A stretch of DNA of 5,052 nt from an uncultured Burkholderiales bacterium (GTDB lineage: Bacteria > Pseudomonadota > Gammaproteobacteria > Burkholderiales > Burkholderiaceae_C). The stretch covers positions 1 to 5,052 of the forward strand of contig CALCBL010000558.1 of NCBI GenBank assembly GCA_937897495.1. Direction: 5' to 3'. Each line of letters opens with the position of its first letter. The stretch's first letter is position 1. Of the stretch, positions 1 through 5,052 are shown in pieces. The notes under the pieces were generated by a model, which saw nothing but the letters and a program-made list of their open reading frames with translations, had not been told where the DNA came from and did not search any database. The position numbers and the translations under genes are program-made.

Positions 1-14
1 AAAGGATTTTGCAC
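1..14 (+). promoter_or_regulatory. Ribosome binding site of yaaA
   Basis: AAAGGA at 1-6 lies eight bases before the ATG at 15, a good Shine-Dalgarno match and spacing. It favours ATG 15 over the in-frame TTG at 9, which would add only two residues and sit too close to the motif. The family N-terminus (hydrophobic strand, then SPAKSL) also begins at this ATG. The promoter is outside the window. Confidence 0.75.
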
Positions 15-797
15 ATGTTGCTTCTATTGTCTCCTGCTAAATCGTTGTATTACGACTCTCCGGCCGAAGGCGTGCCCCATACCTTGCCCCAATTCGTCTC
101 GCAATCTGCAGAATTGATAGAGGTATTGAAACATAAAACGCCAGCGCAAATTTCTGAACTCATGGATTTGAGCGACAACTTGGCTGCCCTGAATGTGGCC
201 AGATATGAAGCATGGCGCCCTAAATTCACGGCTAAAAACTCAAAACAAGCGGTATTGGCTTTCAACGGTGACGTCTATGACGGCTTGGAAGCCAAATCCT
301 TGAAACCCAAAGACCTTGAGTGGGCGCAAGACCATGTTTGTATTCTGAGTGGTTTGTATGGCGTATTGCGTCCCTTAGATTGGATGCAGCCCTATCGCTT
401 GGAAATGGGAACAGCCTTGACCAATTTGCGTGGCAAAAATTTGTACCAATTTTGGGGTGCAAGCATTGCGCAGCATCTGAACGCGCAATTGTTGAAAGAC
501 AAAACGCCGGTCGTCGTTAATTTAGCGTCGCAAGAGTATTTCAAGGCGGTTGATCAAAAGGTCTTGAAGGCGCGAGTCATTGAGTGCGTGTTTGAAGAAT
601 ACAAAGGCGGCAAGTACAAAGTGATCAGTTTCTTTGCCAAGCGCGCGCGTGGTTTGCTGGCGCGTTATGCCATTCAGAAACACATTCAAAATCCAGAAAA
701 GTTGAAGGACTTCAACCTGGAAGGCTATGCCTATGAGGACTCTGAGTCAGATGTCAATCGTTGGGTTTTCCGTCGACGCGAAAAGGGTGCGGTATGA
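15..797 (+). CDS. yaaA: Peroxide stress protein YaaA (DUF328/UPF0246)
   Basis: This encodes a 260-residue cytoplasmic protein of the YaaA/DUF328 family, close to the 258 residues of E. coli YaaA. Family hallmarks seen in order are SPAKSL (6-11), FNGDVYDGL (83-91), [12 protein letters not shown] (111-122), [11 protein letters not shown] (169-179) and [13 protein letters not shown] (206-218). From established knowledge, E. coli YaaA is induced by OxyR, limits damage during hydrogen peroxide stress by lowering free iron, and has been reported to bind DNA; its exact biochemical activity is unsettled. There is no signal peptide or membrane segment; the leucine-rich start is the first core strand. 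The ATG at 15 is chosen for its Shine-Dalgarno AAAGGA. The stop overlaps the queF start as ATGA (794-797), so the two genes are probably cotranscribed and translationally coupled. No OxyR site can be judged because the promoter lies outside the window. Confidence 0.96.
   Translation: MLLLLSPAKSLYYDSPAEGVPHTLPQFVSQSAELIEVLKHKTPAQISELMDLSDNLAALNVARYEAWRPKFTAKNSKQAVLAFNGDVYDGLEAKSLKPKDLEWAQDHVCILSGLYGVLRPLDWMQPYRLEMGTALTNLRGKNLYQFWGASIAQHLNAQLLKDKTPVVVNLASQEYFKAVDQKVLKARVIECVFEEYKGGKYKVISFFAKRARGLLARYAIQKHIQNPEKLKDFNLEGYAYEDSESDVNRWVFRRREKGAV
780..793 (+). promoter_or_regulatory. Ribosome binding site of queF inside the yaaA end
   Basis: AAAAGGG at 781-787 lies six bases before the ATG at 794. 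It supports this start over the TTG at 761, 11 codons upstream, which would place queF translation well inside yaaA and add residues not typical of the family. The site lies within the last codons of yaaA, so ribosomes ending yaaA arrive directly on the queF start. Confidence 0.7.
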
Positions 798-1639
798 ACC
801 AGCCAGAGCAATCGCAGCTGGGCAAAAACAGCGCCTATGTCGATCAATACGATGCGTCCTTGTTGTTTCCAATTCCCCGTGCTGTCAAGCGCGAAGAGTT
901 GGGCATTGTAGGTTCGCCTATTTTCTTTGGTGCAGATTTGTGGACTGCGTTTGAGCTCTCGTGGCTCAATCTGAAGGGCAAGCCTCAAGTGGCCATTGCG
1001 CACATCACGGTGCCCGCAGAAAGCACTCACATCATTGAAAGTAAATCTTTGAAGCTGTACTTCAACAGTTTCAATGCCTCGCGCTTTGTCGATGTGCAAG
1101 CGGTGCGTGATTGCATGCGTGACGATCTGGATACAGCTTTGTGGCATGGCGGCAAAATTCTGGCTCGCTGTGGCGTCAAAATCATTCTGCCCGAAGAGTT
1201 TGACAAAGAGCCCGTGCATGAATTGGATGGCCTTAATTTGGACCGCATGGACATTGAGTGCACACACTATCAGCCTGCGCCAGAATTGCTCAAGGCGCAA
1301 CAAGATGAAGCGCCAGTGACTGAAACATTCGTGAGTCACCTGCTTAAAAGCAATTGTTTGGTCACAGGCCAACCCGATTGGGGGAGTGTTCAAATTTCAT
1401 ACTCGGGCGATCAAATTGATCAAGCAGGCTTGCTGCAATACATTGTGAGCTTCAGAAATCACAATGAGTTTCACGAGCAATGCGTAGAGCGCATCTTCAT
1501 GGACATTTGGACGCGGTGCAAACCTTTGAAGCTGTCGGTGTATGCCCGTTACACAAGGCGGGGTGGCTTGGACATCAACCCATGGCGCACCAGTCACCCC
1601 CAATCACCGCCCAAAAATATTCGCACAGCGCGGCAATAA
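794..1639 (+). CDS. queF: NADPH-dependent 7-cyano-7-deazaguanine (preQ0) reductase QueF, long type
   Basis: QueF reduces the nitrile of preQ0 to the aminomethyl group of preQ1 with two NADPH, the step before preQ1 is inserted into tRNA at position 34 on the way to queuosine. The product has 281 residues, matching the two-domain E. coli type (282) rather than the short Bacillus type. The QueF motif ESKSLKLY is at 82-89, in the N-terminal half, as expected for the long type. In the C-terminal half the catalytic nucleophile is Cys188 in [14 protein letters not shown], with Asp195 seven residues on. His227 and Glu228 in NEFHEQC match the conserved His/Glu pair (E. coli 229/230); the constant offset of two from E. 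coli Cys190 supports the alignment. The protein is cytoplasmic and looks intact. It starts on the ATGA overlap with yaaA. The other queuosine genes (queC, queD, queE, tgt) are not in this window. A preQ1 riboswitch is not seen, and the tight overlap leaves no leader for one. Confidence 0.97.
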   Translation: MNQPEQSQLGKNSAYVDQYDASLLFPIPRAVKREELGIVGSPIFFGADLWTAFELSWLNLKGKPQVAIAHITVPAESTHIIESKSLKLYFNSFNASRFVDVQAVRDCMRDDLDTALWHGGKILARCGVKIILPEEFDKEPVHELDGLNLDRMDIECTHYQPAPELLKAQQDEAPVTETFVSHLLKSNCLVTGQPDWGSVQISYSGDQIDQAGLLQYIVSFRNHNEFHEQCVERIFMDIWTRCKPLKLSVYARYTRRGGLDINPWRTSHPQSPPKNIRTARQ

Positions 1640-1662
1640 ATTGAGGGCGACACAAGCTTGCT
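1640..1662. other. Short convergent gap between queF and the crotonase gene
   Basis: Only 23 bases separate the two converging stop codons. A weak pairing GGGC (1645-1648) with GCCC (1666-1669), enclosing AAG/CTT, could form a poor hairpin that runs into the crotonase 3' end, but it has internal mismatches and only a four-T run after it. I do not call it a terminator. The transcripts of the two units may therefore overlap at their 3' ends. Confidence 0.5.
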
Positions 1663-2505
1663 TTAGCCCAGAGTTTTAAAGCCTTTGAGCGGGGCAAGTG
1701 GCGGAAACTTCGCAGGTCTTTTTTCTTTGGTGGCTGCAATGGCTTCACGGATATGCGGGTTGCTCCAAATGGCGCCTTGCAGCCAACCCATTTGGCGCAA
1801 ACTGTCTTCTACGCTGTGATCGCGAGCATAGTTCAGGGCTTGTTTGGTGCCCCAAATGGCCACGGGCGGCTTGTTGGCCATTTCTTTGGCGCAAGCCAAG
1901 GCGCCTGCCACCATGGCCTCTTGTGTCTCAAACACCTGCGTGACCAAGCCGTGCTTCAAAGCATTTTCAGCACTCAAGCGGCGGCCGGTGTAGGCCAATT
2001 CTTTGACCAAACCCATGGGCAACAATTTGGGCAAACGCTGCAGTGTGCCCACATCGGCCACCATGCCAATGTTGATTTCTTGAATACAGAAAAACGCGTC
2101 TTGCGAGGCATAGCGAATGCAGCAAGCCGTGACCATGTCGACCGCACCGCCAATACAGCCGCCATGAATGGCTGCAATCACTGGGATTCGCATGCTCTCA
2201 AGCAGTGTGAAGGTGGTCTGCATATCGGTGAGAGAGTCGTAGATGGCCGCACGGCCCTCTGCGCTGTCTGCGTCCATGGAGATGTCGCTGGAGAAAGTTT
2301 CGAGGGCCATGCCTGCAGAAAAATGCTTGCCAGTGCTAGAAATGACCAAAGCCCTTGCCTGGCCGGCATCGTTCAATTGGCGTAGCACCGTATCCAGCTC
2401 GCGCCAAAATGTAGGGTGCATGGTGTTGAGCGACTCGGGCTTGTTCAGCACCAAATGTGCAACATGGTCATTCGTCGTCAAAGAAAAGCAATTGAGTTTG
2501 TCCAT
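1663..2505 (-). CDS. Crotonase-family enzyme, probable delta(3,5)-delta(2,4)-dienoyl-CoA isomerase
   Basis: This is a 280-residue crotonase-fold protein (enoyl-CoA hydratase/isomerase superfamily), soluble, acting on acyl-CoA thioesters. Oxyanion-hole segments are HFSAGM (61-66) and HGGCIGGAVD (114-123). Acidic residues Asp123, Glu143 and Asp151 have the spacing (20 and 8) of Asp176, Glu196 and Asp204 of rat ECH1, and the stretch VADVGTLQRLPK (149-160) is the hallmark of that isomerase. A later ARDHSVEDSL segment (227-236) also matches the ECH1 group. The family moves the double bonds of 3,5-dienoyl-CoA to 2,4-dienoyl-CoA, needed in beta-oxidation of unsaturated fatty acids with odd-numbered double bonds. 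The start at ATG 2505 is chosen because the crotonase N-terminal strand (FSLTTNDHVAHLVLNKP) follows at once and GAGG lies nine bases upstream; the reading frame stays open to 2601 but that part is the dinB 3' end in another frame. It overlaps dinB by 38 bases. A generic hydratase label would be less precise; the substrate is inferred. Confidence 0.92.
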   Translation of the reverse strand: MDKLNCFSLTTNDHVAHLVLNKPESLNTMHPTFWRELDTVLRQLNDAGQARALVISSTGKHFSAGMALETFSSDISMDADSAEGRAAIYDSLTDMQTTFTLLESMRIPVIAAIHGGCIGGAVDMVTACCIRYASQDAFFCIQEINIGMVADVGTLQRLPKLLPMGLVKELAYTGRRLSAENALKHGLVTQVFETQEAMVAGALACAKEMANKPPVAIWGTKQALNYARDHSVEDSLRQMGWLQGAIWSNPHIREAIAATKEKRPAKFPPLAPLKGFKTLG

Positions 2506-3769
2506 CGGGGCTGGCCTCGTTGAGTTCGGTGTTTGGAGATTGTTGCAAACTGTAGCTTGCGTTGGGTTCGGGTGCTGTCCCGTGTTTGACCAAAGACCCA
2601 ACGCGTACGCCCAGTAATCTGAGTTTGCGCGACAAATCTACTCGCTTTAAACACAGGCCCGCAAACTTACGAATCTCTTGGGCGTCTTGTGTGTAAAAGC
2701 TAAGGGTTTGATCGCGTGTCACGCTTTTGAAATTGTCATATCGCAGCTTGATGCCGATGGTTTTGCCGTCGTAGCCCTTGCGCTTTAAATCGGCGGCCAA
2801 TTGTTGGCAAAGCCTGGTAAACACCTTACCCAATTCTTCTTTGTCTCGCACAGCATGCAAGTCGGTTTCGAAGGTGGTTTCTCGGCTGATGCTAACGGGC
2901 TCGCTTTCGGTGCTGATGGGTCGGTCGTCACGGCCCCAAGCCGCCTCGTGCAACCATGCGCCATAGACTTTGCCAAAGTGCGATTGCAGCCACTGAAGTT
3001 CGCAGGCGGCTAATTCGCCGATGGTTTGAATGCCATGCAGTTTGAGTTTCTCATCTGCTTTGGGGCCCACACCATTGATCTTGCGGCAACTCAAGGGCCA
3101 GATGGCCGTTTGCAAGTCTTCTTCATGAACGATGGAAATGCCATTGGGCTTGTTGAACTCGCTGGCCATTTTGGCAATCAGTTTGTTGGGTGCAACGCCC
3201 ACAGAGCAGGTCAGGCCAGTGGCTTCAAAAATGCATTTTTGAATCAAGCGTGCCAACACCCTGCCGCCTTCACGTTGGCCGCCCGGCACCTCTGTGAAAT
3301 CAATGTAAACCTCGTCTACGCCGCGGTCTTCCATGAGCGGCGCAATTTCCGTGATGATGCCTTTGAAGACTTGCGAGTAGTGCCTGTATTGATCGAAATC
3401 CACCGGCAACAAAATGGCTTGAGGGCAGAGTTTGGCGGCTTTCATCAGCCCCATGGCCGAGCCAATGCCAAATTGCCTGGCCGCATAGGTGGCCGTGGTG
3501 ATCACGCCGCGACCGGTATAGCCCTCAATGCGCGGGAAAAAATCCAAGGGTATTTCAGACAGATTGTCGGCAGACCATTCGAAGTCAGGATGGGCTAAGC
3601 GCAAGCGCCCCAACAGGTCATCTTCTTTGCGTCTGCCACCGCCGATGACCACGGGTAGGCCTTTGAGTTGGGGGTAACGCAGCAACTCGACGGACGCATA
3701 AAAAGCGTCCATGTCAAGGTGGGCAATGCGCCGTGTGAGCGGCGATGGCGGTGCTTTGATGTCAGTCAC
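2468..3769 (-). CDS. dinB: DNA polymerase IV (DinB, Y-family translesion polymerase)
   Basis: This 433-residue Y-family polymerase copies past damaged template bases without proofreading. Catalytic metal ligands are Asp19 in HLDMDAFYASVE and Asp152/Glu153 in GVDEVYIDFT. The steric-gate position, five residues after Asp19, is Tyr24 (Phe13 in E. coli, Tyr12 in Dpo4). The palm/fingers region includes TATYAARQFGIGSAMGLMKA (92-111); CSVGVAPNKLIAKMASEFNK (188-207) is a typical DinB block; a helix-hairpin-helix, INGVGPKADEKL (231-242), forms the thumb; the little finger begins near SISRETTFETDL (293-304). The tail ends QTQLLFFDDE, a likely beta-clamp-binding motif (QLLFF). Compared with E. coli (351 residues), about 38 extra residues sit between IGGG (42-45) and RGV (87-89), and the tail after 393 is longer. 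The start is GTG at 3769 with only a weak GAG upstream; M20 lies inside the catalytic motif and is too late. It lies 24 bases after lldD. No LexA box (CTG-N10-CAG) is seen in that gap. Confidence 0.97.
   Translation of the reverse strand: MTDIKAPPSPLTRRIAHLDMDAFYASVELLRYPQLKGLPVVIGGGRRKEDDLLGRLRLAHPDFEWSADNLSEIPLDFFPRIEGYTGRGVITTATYAARQFGIGSAMGLMKAAKLCPQAILLPVDFDQYRHYSQVFKGIITEIAPLMEDRGVDEVYIDFTEVPGGQREGGRVLARLIQKCIFEATGLTCSVGVAPNKLIAKMASEFNKPNGISIVHEEDLQTAIWPLSCRKINGVGPKADEKLKLHGIQTIGELAACELQWLQSHFGKVYGAWLHEAAWGRDDRPISTESEPVSISRETTFETDLHAVRDKEELGKVFTRLCQQLAADLKRKGYDGKTIGIKLRYDNFKSVTRDQTLSFYTQDAQEIRKFAGLCLKRVDLSRKLRLLGVRVGSLVKHGTAPEPNASYSLQQSPNTELNEASPDGQTQLLFFDDE
2506..2520 (-). promoter_or_regulatory. 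Ribosome binding site of the crotonase gene, within dinB
   Basis: On the minus strand ACGAGG (2520-2515) lies nine bases before the ATG at 2505. It supports this start over longer alternatives. The site is inside the dinB coding sequence, so translation of the two genes is probably coupled. Confidence 0.55.
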
Positions 3770-3793
3770 AAACTCAAAGCAAAGTGAGACACT

Positions 3794-4948
3794 TTATTGA
3801 GGAAAAGTGCCTGGCAACAAGATGCTCTTGTCAACCGTGTCCATTTGTGTGCGGCCGCAAAAGGCCATGGTCAAGCTCAATTCGTTGTGAATAATTTGCA
3901 GTGCTTTTTCTACACCAGGCTGGCCCATGGCGCCAAGGCCGTACAAAAAAGCGCGACCAATGTACGTGCCTTGTGCGCCCAATGCGCGAGCCTTCAACAC
4001 ATCCTGACCGCTGCGAATGCCACCATCCATGTGAACTTCAATCTGTTTGCCCACGGCATCCACAATGGCGGGCAAGGCCTCAATGCTGCTTTGAGCGCCG
4101 TCGAGTTGACGGCCGCCGTGGTTGCTCACAATCATGGCATCGGCACCACTTTCAACAGCCAGGCGAGCATCTTCAACATCTTGAATGCCTTTCAAAATGA
4201 TTTTGCCGCCCCAGCGTTTCTTGATCCACTCCACATCACCCCAGTTGAGGCGCGGATCAAACTGCTGGGCTGTCCAAGCTGAAAGTGAACCCATGTTCTC
4301 AACGCCTTTGACGTGACCCACAATGTTGCCAAACTCGCGGCGCGATGTGCCCAACATGCCCAAAGCCCAGCGCGGCTTGCTTGCTATATTGATCAAGTTG
4401 GCGACGGTTAATTTGGGCGGCGCAGATAAGCCGTTCTTTAAATCTTTGTGACGTTGACCCAAAATCTGCAAATCCAAGGTAATGACCAAAGCTGAACAAT
4501 TGGCAGCACGTGCACGCTCTATCAGGCGCTCAATGAAATCTCGATCTCGCATGACATACAGCTGAAACCAGAAGGGGTGGCCGTCTGTGCCTTTGGACAC
4601 ATCCTCAATAGAGCAAATACTCATGGTTGAAAGCGTGAAGGGAATGCCAAATTTTTTGGCAGCCCGAGCTGCCAATATTTCACCATCGGCGTGTTGCATG
4701 CCAGTCAGGCCGGTGGGCGCAATGGCGACCGGCATGGCCACCTGCTGCCCAATCATGGTGCTTGTTGTGCTGCGATTTTCCATGTTGACCGCCACACGCT
4801 GACGCAATTTGATTTTTTGGAAATCACTTTCGTTAGCGCGGTAGGTGCTTTCTGTCCAAGAGCCGCTGTCTGCGTAGTCGTAAAACATGCGCGGTACACG
4901 TTTTTGTGCCAAAACACGCAACTCTTCAATGGTGGTGATCACAGACAT
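3794..4948 (-). CDS. lldD: FMN-dependent alpha-hydroxy-acid dehydrogenase, probable L-lactate dehydrogenase
   Basis: This is a 384-residue TIM-barrel flavoenzyme of the FMN-dependent alpha-hydroxy-acid dehydrogenase family. Such enzymes oxidise L-2-hydroxy acids to 2-oxo acids and, in the LldD branch, pass electrons to the respiratory chain at the membrane. Active-site residues align with spinach glycolate oxidase: Tyr25 (YDYADSG), Tyr131 (FQLY), Asp159 and Arg166 (TLDLQILGQR), Lys253 (ILKGI), and His277 with Arg280 in the signature SNHGGRQLDG (275-284). The phosphate-binding end has DGG (308-310) and GRAF (331-334). All key residues are present and the length suits the family (E. coli LldD is 396). 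The variable loop at about 175-235 sets partner and substrate; lactate is the default guess, but glycolate, mandelate or another hydroxy acid is possible. The ATG at 4948 has GGAA (4959-4956) seven bases upstream. It is the first gene of a likely lldD-dinB-crotonase operon. No lactate permease or LldR gene is in view. Confidence 0.93.
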   Translation of the reverse strand: MSVITTIEELRVLAQKRVPRMFYDYADSGSWTESTYRANESDFQKIKLRQRVAVNMENRSTTSTMIGQQVAMPVAIAPTGLTGMQHADGEILAARAAKKFGIPFTLSTMSICSIEDVSKGTDGHPFWFQLYVMRDRDFIERLIERARAANCSALVITLDLQILGQRHKDLKNGLSAPPKLTVANLINIASKPRWALGMLGTSRREFGNIVGHVKGVENMGSLSAWTAQQFDPRLNWGDVEWIKKRWGGKIILKGIQDVEDARLAVESGADAMIVSNHGGRQLDGAQSSIEALPAIVDAVGKQIEVHMDGGIRSGQDVLKARALGAQGTYIGRAFLYGLGAMGQPGVEKALQIIHNELSLTMAFCGRTQMDTVDKSILLPGTFPQ

Positions 4949-4963
4949 TTTTGATTTCCAATT
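4949..4963 (-). promoter_or_regulatory. Ribosome binding site of lldD
   Basis: On the minus strand TTGGAA has its GGAA at 4959-4956, seven bases before the ATG at 4948. It is moderate in strength. The start also fits the family, whose first helix (TTIEELRVLAQKRVP) follows directly. Confidence 0.5.
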
Positions 4964-4973
4964 CTTGTGGTTC

Positions 4974-5051
4974 TAGTCAATAGGCTCGGTATTGAAGCTG
5001 ATTAGCTACAGCTGACGCTACCGCAGCCCGACATGGTGACATTCTTGACTA
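4974..5051. repeat. Spaced inverted repeat TAGTCAA / TTGACTA
   Basis: Perfect seven-base arms at 4974-4980 and 5045-5051 are separated by 64 bases. ATTCTTG also occurs as a direct repeat at 4961-4967 and 5041-5047, next to or overlapping these arms. The arms contain TTGACT, a -35-like hexamer, on opposite strands pointing outward. This may be a divergent regulatory region, but chance is not excluded. Confidence 0.3.
4996..5013. repeat. Short inverted repeat AGCTG-N8-CAGCT
   Basis: Five-base perfect arms (4996-5000 and 5009-5013) flank eight bases, giving CTG-N8-CAG at the core. It lies about 50 bases upstream of the lldD start, a suitable place for an operator. The arms are short enough to occur by chance, and no regulator is identified. 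Confidence 0.35.
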
Positions 5052-5052
5052 C

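Larger units (their letters stand above)
4949..5052 (-). promoter_or_regulatory. Upstream region of the lldD-dinB-crotonase operon
   Basis: This 104-base stretch to the window edge has no supported gene and should carry the operon's promoter. A minus-strand TTGACT (4980-4975) resembles a -35 box, but no good -10 follows at 16-18 bases before the start codon. A plus-strand TTGACT (5045-5050) points out of the window and could serve a divergent gene. Short inverted repeats are listed separately. No GntR-type (LldR) operator or canonical LexA box was recognised. Confidence 0.4.

Noticed and set aside
731..1393. A 220-codon open frame on the minus strand opposite yaaA end and queF
   Set aside because: It lies wholly against two clearly recognised genes, its product resembles no family I know, and its composition (many Cys, His, Arg) is that of an antisense shadow.
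1645..1669. Possible bidirectional terminator hairpin between queF and the crotonase gene
   Set aside because: The outer stem is only four pairs, the inside is mismatched, and there is no real T run, so it falls short of an intrinsic terminator.
1753..2385. A 210-codon open frame on the plus strand opposite the crotonase gene
   Set aside because: The opposite strand encodes a clear crotonase with intact catalytic residues; the plus-strand product is Gly/His/Ala-rich with no recognisable motif.
3026..3598. A 190-codon open frame on the plus strand opposite dinB
   Set aside because: It mirrors a conserved part of dinB and has no domain or ribosome site of its own that I can see.
3797..4282. 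A 161-codon open frame on the plus strand opposite lldD
   Set aside because: It is antisense to the conserved C-terminal half of the flavoenzyme and shows no family features.
4952..4980. Sigma-70 promoter with TTGACT as -35 for lldD
   Set aside because: The hexamer 17 bases later is AAATCA, a poor -10, and transcription would begin at or inside the start codon, leaving no room for the ribosome site.
4998..5011. LexA box upstream of the operon containing dinB
   Set aside because: The half-sites CTG and CAG are present but eight bases apart rather than ten, and the CTGT/ACAG form is incomplete.

Overview
The window looks like an ordinary chromosomal segment of a betaproteobacterium. It most resembles Burkholderiales, perhaps a freshwater Comamonadaceae-like lineage. 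This rests on protein style: a DinB with the 'DMDAFYASVE' N-terminus and a long insert after the IGGG loop, and an FMN-dependent dehydrogenase with a 'DLQILGQRHKD' loop. Base composition is moderate, roughly half G+C by eye. The genus assignment is inference from remembered family resemblance. No RNA gene, mobile element, CRISPR array or prophage gene was seen.

Left part (1-1639, plus strand): two genes joined by an ATGA overlap. yaaA (15-797) encodes a DUF328/UPF0246 peroxide-stress protein. queF (794-1639) encodes the long, E. coli-type NADPH-dependent preQ0 reductase of queuosine biosynthesis, with all recognised catalytic residues present. They are probably one transcript entering from beyond the left edge.

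Right part (4948-1663, minus strand): three tightly packed genes that read as one operon. First is an FMN-dependent L-lactate/alpha-hydroxy-acid dehydrogenase (lldD-like). After a 24-base gap comes dinB (translesion DNA polymerase IV, GTG start). Last is a crotonase-fold enzyme whose acidic residues identify it as a probable delta(3,5)-delta(2,4)-dienoyl-CoA isomerase. The crotonase start codon lies inside the last 38 bases of dinB. The two transcription units converge with only 23 bases between stop codons (1640-1662).

Right edge (4949-5052): the only sizeable non-coding stretch, about 100 bases upstream of lldD. It holds short inverted repeats but no promoter I can name with confidence.

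I did not find a novel multi-gene system. The points most worth a second look are the roughly 38-residue insert in DinB, the isomerase identity of the crotonase gene, the overlap of that gene's start with the DinB clamp-binding tail, and the odd grouping of carbon-oxidation enzymes with a translesion polymerase.
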